Assembly: GCA_964445985.1 (NCBI GenBank)
Contig: CAYUMU010000054.1
Span: 1 to 47,377 of the forward strand
Direction of reading: 5' to 3'
DNA length: 47,377 bases
Source: CAYUMU01 sp964445985
Lineage (GTDB): Bacteria; Planctomycetota; Planctomycetia; Pirellulales; S012-138
Part shown: piece after piece, positions 34,116-43,782 of the stretch
Layout of the letters: each line of letters starts with the position of its first letter
How positions within the stretch are numbered: position 1 is the first letter of the stretch
Notes under the pieces: model-generated
The model's input: only the letters and a program-made list of their open reading frames with translations
Told to the model about the DNA's origin: nothing
The model's database searches: none
Position numbers and translations under genes: made by a program

Positions 34116-34323
34116 GGGGGGCGTGCTCCGAGGCCATTTCTACGATGGATCACCAAGGCCAAGCATAACAAAAAGCAGGCTGGAGCGAGCCTGCCCTGGC
34201 CGCGGAATGGAGTGAAGCGCGACCTGCTATCTGGCCCAAGAGGAAAGCTTGGCGGGCCTTCCCCCCCGCAAAGCCGTGGAGAGGAGCCGCCGCGGATGGA
34301 GCCGGGCAGCGGCGCCGCGGAAC

Positions 34324-34803
34324 CTACACCACAGCCTGCTCGGGAACCGCGAATCGAGCGACCAACGGCTGCTCCAAGGAGGCGTAATCGCTGTATCGCA
34401 TGCGAATGGCTTCCGAGCCATTGTTGCCGGCGAACACGATGTTTTCGCTATGCGTGAGCGATTCATCCACCAGCGTTTCCATGTCGTACGCCGAACCAAA
34501 CGGCGGAACCACGCCGGGTTCGCAGTCAGGACAATGCTCCGTGACTTCCGCCATGTTGGCCACGTTCAAGGTGCTGCCCTGCATCGTCTGGCTTACTTTG
34601 TTGAGGTCCACCCGGCTGTGGGCTGGCACGATCGCCAACACGAAGGCAAAACCTTTATCGGCCCTGAGCAGGACCGGCTTGGCGATATCGTTTTGCGATA
34701 CATCCAAGGAGTGGGCCAGGTCTTTGGCGCCTAACGAATGAGTGTGATGCAAAATCTCGTAGCGAACTCCCTTAGAATTTAGATATGCCTTGACATTCAT
34801 CAT
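34324..34803 (-). CDS. YbaK/EbsC-type aminoacyl-tRNA deacylase
   Basis: The protein has 159 residues and belongs to the YbaK/ProX family, which hydrolyses mischarged aminoacyl-tRNAs. Visible features: MNVKAYLNSKGVRYEILHH, AKPVLLRADKGFAFVLAIVPAHSRVD (the family Lys in AKPV), and GSAYDMETLVDESL. The GVVPPFG block is typical. ATG 34803, the first of two adjacent ATG codons, has AAGGAG a few bases upstream. The frame open to 35187 is not credible. Confidence 0.9.
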   Translation of the reverse strand: MMNVKAYLNSKGVRYEILHHTHSLGAKDLAHSLDVSQNDIAKPVLLRADKGFAFVLAIVPAHSRVDLNKVSQTMQGSTLNVANMAEVTEHCPDCEPGVVPPFGSAYDMETLVDESLTHSENIVFAGNNGSEAIRMRYSDYASLEQPLVARFAVPEQAVV

Positions 34804-35496
34804 TTCATCTCCTTCAGAGCTGATGTCGCTCTGACCTGGAACAAGACTCGAATACCAGTTCCATATGCAAACACTGTGCCGCGGGAGGCGAGGCCTTGTG
34901 ATGCACGATTGATGATGCGTTGACTGGGCTGAGGGAACTTCGGGCCGCAACGTCAAAGCGCCTCCGCCCAGACTATGCGGGCCTTGCGGACCCAATCGGC
35001 GGAACGAAAGGAATGGTCTGTGGCGGCCATGCCGCCTCGCCAGGGGGAGTGGCGGAAGGTGCTTTACCGACAGTGAACCCGAGTGGTGGCGTTTGTCATA
35101 GCGCCGCGGGCGCCAATAGGTGTGCCAATTCGCACACACTGTGCGGCCACGGACATTGGCCACGGCTCGCCAGCGGGCGATCGCCACGATCTTGCCTCGA
35201 TGTCAAGCGGGCCGTCTTTAGGGGCCAGGCTCAAGGGAGCTGTCGCTCGGGTGCCGGGAACAGGGAAAAAAAGCCGGAAAACAGGCGAGTTGGCTGGCGG
35301 AGGCCCGAGGCCAACACCGCACTCCGTTGGCTCAGCCAGCGCGATGGAACAGCGACGAGATTTCGCGCAAGAAAATTAGGCATGCGAGTTGCGATGGTTC
35401 ACCTGCGAGCACTCGTGGAACTGGTCGAATGCCGCCCAGCCTGACCGCGAGTTCCGCCAGTTTTGGACAGAACGCCCAACGCAATGGGAGGACACC
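34804..35496. other. long non-coding stretch
   Basis: About 690 bases without a gene I can support. A forward frame at 34920-35444 lacks a domain or ribosome-binding site. A small palindrome GTGTGC-CAATTC-GCACAC (35120-35137) could be an operator, but nothing else supports this. Confidence 0.4.
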
Positions 35497-35703
35497 ATGG
35501 CCAACGTCTCGTTAACCCCCGCTGAAAAATCTGCTCCCGCGAGCGACACTCCCGCCACGCATTGGAACCGCGTGTTCACTGCCCTGCAGCGGGAAGAAAT
35601 GCAACGCGACGACTACCAGATCGGGGCGCGCATCTTCGCGATCTTGAGCATCATCTTTTTGATGGGATTGGTGCTGACTTTGATCGCCGTGCTGTGGTCG
35701 TGA
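35497..35703 (+). CDS. small single-pass membrane protein
   Basis: The 68-residue protein starts at ATG 35497, with GGGAGG six bases upstream. It has a Ser/Thr/Pro-rich N-terminus, an amphipathic middle (VFTALQREEMQRDDYQIGAR) and a C-terminal transmembrane helix (about 44-66). No family is recognised. It converges with the polyphosphate kinase gene, ending 68 bases from its stop. A small membrane subunit is possible. Confidence 0.65.
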   Translation: MANVSLTPAEKSAPASDTPATHWNRVFTALQREEMQRDDYQIGARIFAILSIIFLMGLVLTLIAVLWS

Positions 35704-35771
35704 AGCCAAAGTGGCTGGCGATGCGATTCAATTTTCGGACCAAAGGCCGGCCTTGGCAAGGCCTGGCCTGT

Positions 35772-37979
35772 TTAGCTGGCCTGTTTGCGGCTGGTGCGTC
35801 GCGTGCCGCGGCTACGAGGTTGGGCCGTATCGGCCTGGGTGGTCGTTCGCTTCTGGCAGCCGTTGCTTTCCAGGAACTCTTGCTGGCAGCGATGCGGCGT
35901 TTCACCGTCGGGCGTGATCCGATGCCATTCCCCTGACGACGACAGCACGCGGGCGCGGACGTTATCCCGCAGGTAGACGGGAATAATTTCTTCCAGCATT
36001 TTCTTCTTCAAGTCGGGCGCTTCCAGCGGGAACATGACCTCCACGCGGCGATACAGGTTGCGCGGCATCCAGTCGGCGCTGGCGAGGAAAACCTTGGCTT
36101 CTTCGGGCGGGTTGAACACATACACGCGGCTGTGTTCCAGGAACCGGTCGACGATGCTGCGAACGCGGATGTTCTCGGAGATGCCAGGCATGCCAGGCCG
36201 CAAGCCGCAGATGCCGCGGACGACCAGGTCGATGGGCACCCCCGCCTGACTGGCGCGATACAGGGCCTCGATAATGCGGTGATCGACCAGGGAATTGAGC
36301 TTGGCAAAAATCCAGCTTGATTTGCCCGCTCGGGCTCGATTGGCCTGTTCTTCGATCAGTTCGGTGGTCTGCCGAAAGAGATCTTGCGGGGCGACGATCA
36401 GCTTCTTCCAGTGGTGGCCCTGGGAGTAGCCGGTGAGGAGGTTGAACAGCGCGGAAACGTCGTCCGAAATTCCTTCATCGGTGGTGAACAGCCCCATGTC
36501 GGTGTAGATGGTGGCGGTGGAAGGATTGTAGTTGCCGGTGCCGAGATGCACGTAGCGCCGCAGTTGATCGCCTTCCTGACGGACCACCATGGATAGCTTG
36601 CAGTGCGTTTTCATATCCATGAAACCAAACACCACATGCACGCCGGCCCGCTCCATTTGCCGGGCCCAATTAACGTTGGCTTCTTCGTCGAAGCGGGCCT
36701 GCAATTCCACGAGCGCGGTCACGTGCTTGCCGTTTTCGGCGGCTTGAATCAGCGCCTTGGTGATGGGGGAATCGGGGCCGGTGCGATACAGTGTTTGCTT
36801 GATGGCCAGCACATTGGGATCGTTGGCCGCGCGACTGACAAACTCGACCACCGGCGCGAACGAATCGTACGGGTGATGCAGCAGGATGTCTTTTTGACGA
36901 ATGGCGCTGTACAGATCTTCTTCGCCGCGGCGGCTTCGCAAGGTGAGGGGGCGAGGCGTAAAGGGTTCATCTCGCAAGTGACTGTAGCCGGGTAACTTGA
37001 CCAATTCGGTTAGCCCGGAGAGATCGAGCGGTCCCGACACGCGGTAGATTTCGTCGTAGGACGAGCTCTTGCCCGACTCGCGCAGTTCTTCACTGGTGAC
37101 GATGGTATGGATCAGGTCTTCTGGACCCGAGGCCGACACCTCCAGCCGCACGGCCTCGCCGCGGGCTCTGGCTTTGAGTCGTTCTTCGATGAGCCGGAGC
37201 ATGTCGTCGGACTCTTGCTCCAGCAAGTTCAGATCGCTGTCGCGGGTAATGCGGAAGGCGATGGAATTGACGACCTCCACGCCGCCAAAAAGTTCTGGCA
37301 GCTTGGCCCGAATGGCTTCTTCCAGAAAGATGAACTCCAACCCGGTGGAACTGGAGAGCGGCACCAGGCGGGGCAACACCTGAGGAACCTGCACAACGGC
37401 GAACAGCAACTTGGGCCCAAGCCCGCTTTGGCGGCGCAGCATGGCCGCCAGGTAGAGAGCCCGATTGTGATAACGAGGGCTGGGATGGCTGGGGTCGATC
37501 GCCATGGGGGTGAGGATGCGAAACGCCCGATCGTGAAAGAACAGCTCGATTTCGTCGCGTTGCTGGGCGCTAAGTTGATCGTACTCGCGGAGGCGGATGC
37601 CTTCTTTTTCCAAGGCCGGAACAATTAGTTCATTCCAGCAGGCATATTGGCGGCTGACGAGCTCCTGCGTGCGTTTTGCCACGTGTTCCAATTGTTCGGT
37701 GGGCGTGAGTCCATCGGCGGCATAATCTTGCGGGGCGCCGTCGCCGAACACTTGCTCGCGGAGCCCTGCCAGGCGAACCATGACAAACTCGTCGAGGTTC
37801 GAGCTGAAGATGGCCAGAAACTTAACCCGCTCCAGCAGGGGGTTGGTCGAATCCTCCGCCTCTTGCAGCACTCGGGCGTTGAATTCGAGCCAACTAAGCT
37901 CGCGATTGAAGAAATGTTCGGGGCGAAATGATCGTGGAGTGTCGTCAATCGCCGGAGTCGGTGCCATGTCGGCCGCCAT
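35772..37979 (-). CDS. ppk1: polyphosphate kinase 1
   Basis: PPK1 reversibly makes long polyphosphate chains from ATP. The 735-residue protein has the family order: FFNRELSWLEFNARVL near residue 25, SSNLDEFVMVRLAG, a middle ATP-binding head, DILLHHPYDSF, LYRTGPDSPI, HCKLSMVVRQEG (His of the autophosphorylation site region), LGTGNYNPSTATIYTDMGLF, and SRVYVFNPPEEAKVFLASADWMPRN. The Arg/Thr-rich C-terminal tail of about 50 residues is extra. ATG 37979 puts the conserved NRELSW block at the normal distance; ATG 38033 is an alternative. The adjacent phosphatase PhoD is 10 kb away, so no operon link is implied. Confidence 0.94.
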   Translation of the reverse strand: MAADMAPTPAIDDTPRSFRPEHFFNRELSWLEFNARVLQEAEDSTNPLLERVKFLAIFSSNLDEFVMVRLAGLREQVFGDGAPQDYAADGLTPTEQLEHVAKRTQELVSRQYACWNELIVPALEKEGIRLREYDQLSAQQRDEIELFFHDRAFRILTPMAIDPSHPSPRYHNRALYLAAMLRRQSGLGPKLLFAVVQVPQVLPRLVPLSSSTGLEFIFLEEAIRAKLPELFGGVEVVNSIAFRITRDSDLNLLEQESDDMLRLIEERLKARARGEAVRLEVSASGPEDLIHTIVTSEELRESGKSSSYDEIYRVSGPLDLSGLTELVKLPGYSHLRDEPFTPRPLTLRSRRGEEDLYSAIRQKDILLHHPYDSFAPVVEFVSRAANDPNVLAIKQTLYRTGPDSPITKALIQAAENGKHVTALVELQARFDEEANVNWARQMERAGVHVVFGFMDMKTHCKLSMVVRQEGDQLRRYVHLGTGNYNPSTATIYTDMGLFTTDEGISDDVSALFNLLTGYSQGHHWKKLIVAPQDLFRQTTELIEEQANRARAGKSSWIFAKLNSLVDHRIIEALYRASQAGVPIDLVVRGICGLRPGMPGISENIRVRSIVDRFLEHSRVYVFNPPEEAKVFLASADWMPRNLYRRVEVMFPLEAPDLKKKMLEEIIPVYLRDNVRARVLSSSGEWHRITPDGETPHRCQQEFLESNGCQKRTTTQADTAQPRSRGTRRTSRKQAS

Positions 37980-38509
37980 CTGAACAAGAGCCTGCGAAGA
38001 GGCCCGGGACTTTTGAAGCGAAAGCTCCATCATACCGAAGGATCGCGGCCGGGCAAAACGCCCCCCCAGCAGAAGTCGCAAGAGCGAAAGCGCTTGGGAA
38101 TAGGGGGTAGGGAGTTCGACGGCGAGTGCCGTGCGGCATTTGCGGTGGAATGCCCCAAGGCAGGTTGCTCGCGCGGGAGATTTCGGCAACAGATTCATTC
38201 GCAAACACAAACCAAATATTAATTTGCGGCGCAAAAACTCCTTCCCGTCGCCATCCGCCAAAACCACTCATTTTATCCATCCATCCAAATATTTGACGGT
38301 TGTTGGAATTGGTATATCTTCAGCCTCAGGGTAGCCAAGTCATGCTAATCTGTGAATTCGCTGAAGTCATTACAAACAGGGCATTTGCTTCAACCTTCGC
38401 ATTCGCACACTTGGCGACTCAGATTTCAGGAAGTGCTGGAGGGCGCAATCCTAGGGGGGCGTCGTCTGGCGACATGGACTTTTCAACCCGATTGAAATGG
38501 AGTCGCACA
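37980..38509. other. divergent intergenic region, ppk1 / Cys-rich gene
   Basis: About 530 bases, AT-richer than the surroundings between 38200 and 38340. The promoter at 38293-38320 is listed separately. Confidence 0.45.
38293..38320 (+). promoter_or_regulatory. probable promoter of the Cys-rich protein gene
   Basis: TTGACG (38293-38298) is followed after 16 bases by TATCTT (38315-38320); TATATC two bases earlier is an alternative -10. It lies in a locally AT-rich stretch and would give a leader of about 180 bases. Confidence 0.45.
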
Positions 38510-38902
38510 ATGAATCACAAGTTTGTCTTCCTGGTAGCGTTGTTTGTGGCCGTGGTGGGCATCGCCATGATCTCGGCGGATACCGAGGCTGGCCATCGCC
38601 GCAAGTGCTGTTCGTCTTGCTCGGATTGCTGCTCGAGTTGCTCAAGCTGCTCGGGCTGCTCGGGCTATTCCAGCTGCTCAGGGTGTTCGGGATACGCCAG
38701 TTGCCATGGGGCCTATTACGGCTGCAGCGGATGCCACGGCAGCGTGATCGTAGAACCCGAAGCCCAGAAGAAGGAAATGGCTCCTCCGGCTCCCAAGGTA
38801 GACGGACCGCCGTCGGCTCGCTATCGCGGCACGATCCAAGCCCAGCCGGTGCGTCACGTGCGTAGCCAATTCGGCTTCCGCACTGCCCAGTTTGTGCGCT
38901 AA
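38510..38902 (+). CDS. exported cysteine-rich protein
   Basis: The 130-residue protein has a signal peptide (hydrophobic FVFLVALFVAVVGIAM, cleavage near AG at 28), then a Cys/Ser/Gly/Tyr-rich domain of about 45 residues with 13 cysteines in SxC/GCSGYSSC-like repeats, then a Pro/Arg-rich basic C-terminus. It could be a disulfide-rich or metal-binding cell-envelope protein. ATG 38510 has GGAG upstream. I do not know a close family; similar Cys-rich exported proteins occur in planctomycetes, from memory. Confidence 0.75.
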   Translation: MNHKFVFLVALFVAVVGIAMISADTEAGHRRKCCSSCSDCCSSCSSCSGCSGYSSCSGCSGYASCHGAYYGCSGCHGSVIVEPEAQKKEMAPPAPKVDGPPSARYRGTIQAQPVRHVRSQFGFRTAQFVR

Positions 38903-38962
38903 ATAACTGCCGGACGTATGCCGCTAGAGATTTTACGCGGCACGCATCCAGTAATAGAGCAA

Positions 38963-38992
38963 GGCCACGGTTAAGCCCTGTTAACCGTGGCC
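38963..38992. terminator. strong bidirectional hairpin terminator
   Basis: GGCCACGGTTAA pairs perfectly with TTAACCGTGGCC over 12 bases around a six-base loop. It stands between the convergent ends of the Cys-rich gene and the ABC-2/CPBP gene. The T-tract is short (TGCTCGTTTA). Confidence 0.75.
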
Positions 38993-39014
38993 TGCTCGTT
39001 TATTGGGGGCTGGG

Positions 39015-41408
39015 CTAGGAAAGTGAGGGGGCTTTGGTTTGGTGCTTGATGGCCGCTTGCAGTTCTTCTTCTTGGGTTTGCGCGTGCGGCAGGCGGTGGA
39101 ACCAGTACAGCAGGCCCAGGCTGAGCACGGCCCCCAGGGCGACCGTGACCCAGCGAATTCCGATGGCGGCTTCTCCGCCCTGTTGTTGCACTTCGAACAG
39201 GAACCGCAGGATGGGGTTTTGCGAAACCTCGGCGGGCGTCAGGCGGGAAAGCCCCACCACCAAGCCGTTGTGAACAAAGTGGAACAGCATGGAAGGCAGC
39301 ACGCTGCCGGTTTGCACGGCCAGGTATCCCAACAGCATGCCGGTAATGGCGGCCATGATCTGTTGCTGAGCCACCGCGTGGGTTAGCCCAAAGAACAGGC
39401 TGGTAATGAGGATCGCCAGTTTTTTGCGGCCCAGGTGTCGCAAGCCGGAGAGAATGAAGCCGCGAAAGGCAAGCTCTTCGCACACGGCGGGCACCAGGGC
39501 AAACAAGGCGAGCTGCATCCAGAAACTGGGGGCAGTTCCATTCAACAGCTCCTGCACGGCCTGTTGCACGGCACTCGGCAGCGGGTAGAGGTCGTTTACC
39601 GCCGCTCCCAGCATTTGGGCCACGGGGTTCCAGGCCAAGGCGAGCAGCGCCGCGGCCGGCAATGCCCACAAGCGGGGCTTCTTGAGCAACAGCGTTTCTC
39701 GCGGTGACCGCGTGAAGATGATGGTCATGAGCAGAGCCGGAAACAAGATAGCCACCAACTGGGGCACCAGAATCTGGGCAAAGGGCTCCACACGGGTCGG
39801 ACTGATCGCCAGGCCCAAGAAAAACTTGATGATCAAGATCAGGACTCCGCACATCAGGGCGGCCGCGACCGTGGGCGTCCAATGGCGATCTCGCCGCAAA
39901 TGCCGTAGCCAGGCCCCCAGTTCGAAGCGTTCGCTTTCGCGGAACAGAACCGATTCTTTATTGAACTGGTCCACCGCCCACCGCATGGCCAGCCAGCAGC
40001 AGGCCACGGTCACCATGACCACCGGCCCCAGGTAGCGGAAGGCTTCGAGGTAGTCGCCTTCGATGGCCGACCGGAGCAGCAAGACCACGCCGGTGACGGG
40101 AATCAGGCTGTTGCCGAGGGTTAGTTCGAAACTGGGAGAGAGCGGCAGCGCCACCAGCGGCAAGGTGATCAGGAACAGCGGCATCAGATAGTATTGCCCT
40201 TCTTTGCTACTGCGAGCAAAGGCCGCCAGGGCCAGGCAAAGGGCGCTGAACAGGGCCGCCACGGGCACCATGGCCAAGAACAGCCAGAGAAACGCCAGCG
40301 CCGGCGGGGGGCCAAAATTGGGAATCCGGCTCAGCACAAACACGCCGGTTGCGGCGAGCGCCAGCAAATTGAGCACCACCGTGCCGATGCTGAACGCCAT
40401 GATGGTGAGCAATTTACCCCACACAATTTCGCTGCGTTCGGCGGGGCTGGTAAGCAGGGTCTCCAGCGTGCCGCGTTCCTTCTCGCCGGCACAAAGATCC
40501 ACCGCCGGATAAAAGGCTCCCGTGAGCGACCAGATGAGCAGCATGAAGGGGAAGACCATCGACCACATGGCGGCGTAACGGTTGCGGCGATCGGCCACGT
40601 CGTGCTCTTCGCCATGTTCGATATCGAAGGGACGCGTGCTTTGCGGCGAAATGCCGGCGGCCTCGAGATTGGTTTCGATGATCGCCTCGCGCCACCGCCG
40701 CACCACCTGGAGAACTCGGCCACGGGTAATTTCGGACTTCTTCTTGGCCGTGTTGTGCCAGACCTGAATGTCGGGAATTTGCGACGTGCCCTGGTAAGGC
40801 TGACCGGCGATCAGCTGCTTGCGAAAGTCTTCCAGCCGAGGCAAGAAGCCGGGCGGAAGGATGACCACAGATTGAAACGTGCCGTCGCGCAGCCAGGCGC
40901 GGGCCTGTTCCTGCCGGTCGGTTGCCTGCGAGAGCAACCAGGGCGATAGGGTTGCCCCGGTGGCAGTTCCCAAAGATCGATCGGCCGGCGCTGGTAGCAA
41001 TTCCACATGCAACAGGTCGACCTGGTCGCCGTCTTCAAACCAGCGCGGGTTGAATCGCCAGGCCGCATCGCCCTCAACCTGCGACTCGCTGGCCAGGTAG
41101 GGCGCCAGGTCGTCCACAATTTCCACCAGCGGCGGTATGGAGACGAGCGCGTCGCGCACCGTCGCGCCCACCACGCCGGTGGCCACGCCGAGCTCGCTAC
41201 GAGCAATCGCCGGCGGCAGTTCTTCGGCGCCCAGCACAAGCACCCGCGTGGGGTGCTCTTGCGTGAATTGCATGAGCTGAAACATGCTCATGCCCATGAA
41301 GGGATACAACAACACCGGCAGCACGAAAATCATGAACAGCGTGCGGCGGTCTCGGAGCTGGTCCCGAATCTCGCGGTTGAGAATCAAGAATACTTTGGAC
41401 CAATTCAT
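39015..41408 (-). CDS. ABC-2 permease fused to a CPBP intramembrane protease
   Basis: The 797-residue protein has two halves. The N-terminal 520 residues are a NatB-like ABC-2 permease (LNREIRDQLRDRRTLFMIFVLP, large extracytoplasmic loop, then CAGEKERGTLETLLTSP, and further helices). The C-terminal part, from about 560, is a CPBP (CAAX protease/bacteriocin-processing) domain with EELAFR at 644-649, a following FGLTHA His and FHFVHN His, all expected for the metal site. ATPase domain is absent and is encoded by the next upstream gene. The fusion may couple export and intramembrane proteolysis. Confidence 0.9.
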   Translation of the reverse strand: MNWSKVFLILNREIRDQLRDRRTLFMIFVLPVLLYPFMGMSMFQLMQFTQEHPTRVLVLGAEELPPAIARSELGVATGVVGATVRDALVSIPPLVEIVDDLAPYLASESQVEGDAAWRFNPRWFEDGDQVDLLHVELLPAPADRSLGTATGATLSPWLLSQATDRQEQARAWLRDGTFQSVVILPPGFLPRLEDFRKQLIAGQPYQGTSQIPDIQVWHNTAKKKSEITRGRVLQVVRRWREAIIETNLEAAGISPQSTRPFDIEHGEEHDVADRRNRYAAMWSMVFPFMLLIWSLTGAFYPAVDLCAGEKERGTLETLLTSPAERSEIVWGKLLTIMAFSIGTVVLNLLALAATGVFVLSRIPNFGPPPALAFLWLFLAMVPVAALFSALCLALAAFARSSKEGQYYLMPLFLITLPLVALPLSPSFELTLGNSLIPVTGVVLLLRSAIEGDYLEAFRYLGPVVMVTVACCWLAMRWAVDQFNKESVLFRESERFELGAWLRHLRRDRHWTPTVAAALMCGVLILIIKFFLGLAISPTRVEPFAQILVPQLVAILFPALLMTIIFTRSPRETLLLKKPRLWALPAAALLALAWNPVAQMLGAAVNDLYPLPSAVQQAVQELLNGTAPSFWMQLALFALVPAVCEELAFRGFILSGLRHLGRKKLAILITSLFFGLTHAVAQQQIMAAITGMLLGYLAVQTGSVLPSMLFHFVHNGLVVGLSRLTPAEVSQNPILRFLFEVQQQGGEAAIGIRWVTVALGAVLSLGLLYWFHRLPHAQTQEEELQAAIKHQTKAPSLS

Positions 41409-41505
41409 GGCGTTCCGTAGGGGTCGAGAGAGAGGTGATTTCGAGGGAGCGCACCGTCGGATTTCGATTCACGAAAGCAATCCTTTCGCGGAGCGAAAGG
41501 CGACT

Positions 41506-42273
41506 TTAGTCGGACAGTGAATCCAAGGATTCTTGATCTTCGCGGGCGGCAATCATCTGATAGAAGAGCTCTTCCAAGTCTTGTTGTTCGTGCATTTGCT
41601 GCACCTCGGCCAGTGGACCTTCCACCAGCAGCTGCCCTCGGTGGATGATGCCGATCCGGTCGCAGAGCTTTTCGGCCTCGCGCATGATATGGGTGGAAAA
41701 GATGATGCACTTGCCGAGGTCGCGAAGTTCGGCCACGTTTTTGAGCAGGGCCCTGGCTACCAACACATCGAGCCCCGACGTGGCCTCGTCGAAGATCAAG
41801 ACGGGCGGATCGTGGACGATGGCCCTCGCGATGGACACCTTCTGTTTCATGCCGGTCGACATTTTCGCGCCGAGCAGTTCGCGAATCTCGTTCATCTTCA
41901 GGCGGGTGAAGATGTCTTCCATGCGATCGCGAAGTTGATCTTCGGGCAAGCCATACAGCCGGCCAAAGTAGGCCACCATTTCCCAGGCGGTCATGCGATC
42001 GTAAACGCCGGTATTGGCGGAGACGAAGCCGATTTGATGCCGCACCATCGAAGCCTGGGTGACAACATCGTAGCCATTGACGGTGGCGATGCCGCTGGTG
42101 GGCCGCAGCACGGTGCTGAGGATTCGCAGGGCGGTGGTTTTGCCGGCGCCGTTGGGGCCGAGCAGGCCGTAGATTTCGCCCTCGCGGGCGTCGAACGAAA
42201 TCCCTTGCAAGGCCAAGAACTTTCCACGTCGCAAATCGTCGTAGCTTTTGGTCAGATCGCGAACATGAATCAT
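41506..42273 (-). CDS. ABC transporter ATP-binding protein (NatA-like)
   Basis: The 255-residue ATPase partners the permease-CPBP gene 97 bases downstream. Walker A is GPNGAGKT (39-46), the signature is the NatA variant STGMKQK, Walker B ends in IFDEATSGLD, and STH carries the switch His. ATG 42273 matches the domain start; an AAGGA lies 13 bases upstream. The frame open to 42585 adds low-quality sequence. Related NatAB systems export sodium or antibiotics; the substrate here is unknown. Confidence 0.92.
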   Translation of the reverse strand: MIHVRDLTKSYDDLRRGKFLALQGISFDAREGEIYGLLGPNGAGKTTALRILSTVLRPTSGIATVNGYDVVTQASMVRHQIGFVSANTGVYDRMTAWEMVAYFGRLYGLPEDQLRDRMEDIFTRLKMNEIRELLGAKMSTGMKQKVSIARAIVHDPPVLIFDEATSGLDVLVARALLKNVAELRDLGKCIIFSTHIMREAEKLCDRIGIIHRGQLLVEGPLAEVQQMHEQQDLEELFYQMIAAREDQESLDSLSD

Positions 42274-42651
42274 GGAGTTGTTCCTTGCTGGCGGCAGATG
42301 CCAGCCGGGGATTGTCGAACCAGACAGGCTGTACCCAGCTCCATCATATCGAATGGACGAAATGGCTCCCACCGGTGGCACTCCTGCAATAGACGACAAG
42401 CGGATGTCATTTTCGCTAGAAATTCGAGGGGCATTGCTTCCAAGACCTCGGGAAGCGGCCCGCGCCTTAGCCGTCGTAGCAACGGAGTGGAGTTGGCGAG
42501 GATCGCCCCCCGGTGGGGAGTTATCCGGAGAACCGCTACAACCGATCCGAGGGCCGTGCCCGGAGGATTGTCGCGGCAAGGTCAACCCAAGTCTGTTGGC
42601 TTCGACGAATGCTAGCGAAACGCAAATGCTGGGCCAGAGTGGTGGGAGTTT
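42274..42651. other. region without a supported gene
   Basis: About 380 bases upstream of the natA-like gene and downstream of mqnC. I see no coding sequence or clear promoter. Confidence 0.4.
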
Positions 42652-43782
42652 TCAACTGGCCAGCACGGGCAGACTCGAGGAGGCCACGGCGGGGAGTTGC
42701 TCGGGAGGCTCTTCGAGCAACTGGTAAAAGACGTTACGACGACGAGGCACGTAGCCGCACTCGCGAATCGAGCCGCGAATATCGTCCAAAGAAAGGTGAT
42801 GCACGGTGCCGGCGGCCGAGACCACGTTCTCTTCTATCATCAAACTGCCCATGTCGTTGGCTCCAAAAAGCAACGCCAACTGGCCAATCTTCTTGCCCTG
42901 GGTGACCCAACTGCTCTGAATGTTGGGGACATTGTCCAAATAGAGTCGGGCCACGGCCTGAGTGCGAAGGTAGTCAAACGAACCGGCCGGCGGCACGTGG
43001 GCCATTTCATCCTTGCCAGGCTGGAAGGTCCAGCAGATGAAGGCCGTGAAGCCGCCGGTTTCGTCTTGTAGCTGGCGGATGCGGTCCAGGTGCTCGATCC
43101 GTTCGGCCAGGGTTTCCACGTGGCCAAACATCATGGTGGCCGAACCCTTCCCCCCAAGCTGGTGCCACTGCCGGCAGACTTCCAGCCATTCGTCGGTGAG
43201 GCATTTGCCGCGGGTGATTTCCTTGCGGACGCGATCGACCAAGATTTCGGCTCCGCCGCCGGGCAGGCTGCCGAGGCCAGCCTCGCGGAGGCGAATCAGG
43301 ATTTCGCGCAGCGGCAACTTGAACACCTTGGTGAAGGCATGAATTTCGGCAGGGCTGAAGCCGTGGACGTTGACCTGGGGAAAAGTTTGCTTGATGTCGC
43401 GGAGCAGGTCTTCGTACCACGAAAGCGGCAGTTTGGGGTGAAAACCGCCCTGCATGAGGATCTGGTCCCCCCCCAGATCGACGGTTTCCTGGATCTTTTG
43501 CATCAATACGTCTCGATCGATCACATAGGCGTCGGTGTCGTTCAACTTGCGGTAGAAGGCGCAGAAGTCGCAGACCGCCGAACAGACATTGGTGTAGTTG
43601 ATGTTGCGATCGATGTTGTAGGTGCGGAACTCTTCGGGGTGCAAGCGGCGGCAAACGGCGTTGGCCGCCTTGCCCAACGAAGTGAGATCGGCGCCTGCCA
43701 ACAGCTCGAGGCCTTCGGCTGGCGAGAGACGCGTGCCGGCCACGGCGGCACTAAGCAGGTTCGCAATTTGGGGAGAAACCAA
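42652..43782 (-). CDS. mqnC: dehypoxanthine futalosine cyclase
   Basis: MqnC is a radical SAM enzyme that cyclises dehypoxanthine futalosine in the futalosine route to menaquinone. The 376-residue protein has the CxxxCxxC cluster at C67, C71, C74 (NVCSAVCDFCAFYR), the GGFHP/LGSLPGGGAEIL blocks and ENVVSAAG near the end. The start is TTG 43782, supported by AAGGAG upstream; it overlaps mqnA by 32 bases. MqnB and MqnD are not in the window. Confidence 0.93.
   Translation of the reverse strand: MVSPQIANLLSAAVAGTRLSPAEGLELLAGADLTSLGKAANAVCRRLHPEEFRTYNIDRNINYTNVCSAVCDFCAFYRKLNDTDAYVIDRDVLMQKIQETVDLGGDQILMQGGFHPKLPLSWYEDLLRDIKQTFPQVNVHGFSPAEIHAFTKVFKLPLREILIRLREAGLGSLPGGGAEILVDRVRKEITRGKCLTDEWLEVCRQWHQLGGKGSATMMFGHVETLAERIEHLDRIRQLQDETGGFTAFICWTFQPGKDEMAHVPPAGSFDYLRTQAVARLYLDNVPNIQSSWVTQGKKIGQLALLFGANDMGSLMIEENVVSAAGTVHHLSLDDIRGSIRECGYVPRRRNVFYQLLEEPPEQLPAVASSSLPVLAS

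Noticed and set aside
34920..35444. Forward open frame of 174 codons
   Set aside because: Arg/Gly/Ala-rich translation with no domain and no ribosome-binding site; likely chance.
38593..38745. Cys-rich repeats as a tandem DNA repeat or CRISPR
   Set aside because: The repeats are imperfect Ser/Cys/Gly codon runs in a coding frame with a signal peptide; no regular repeat-spacer pattern exists anywhere in the window.
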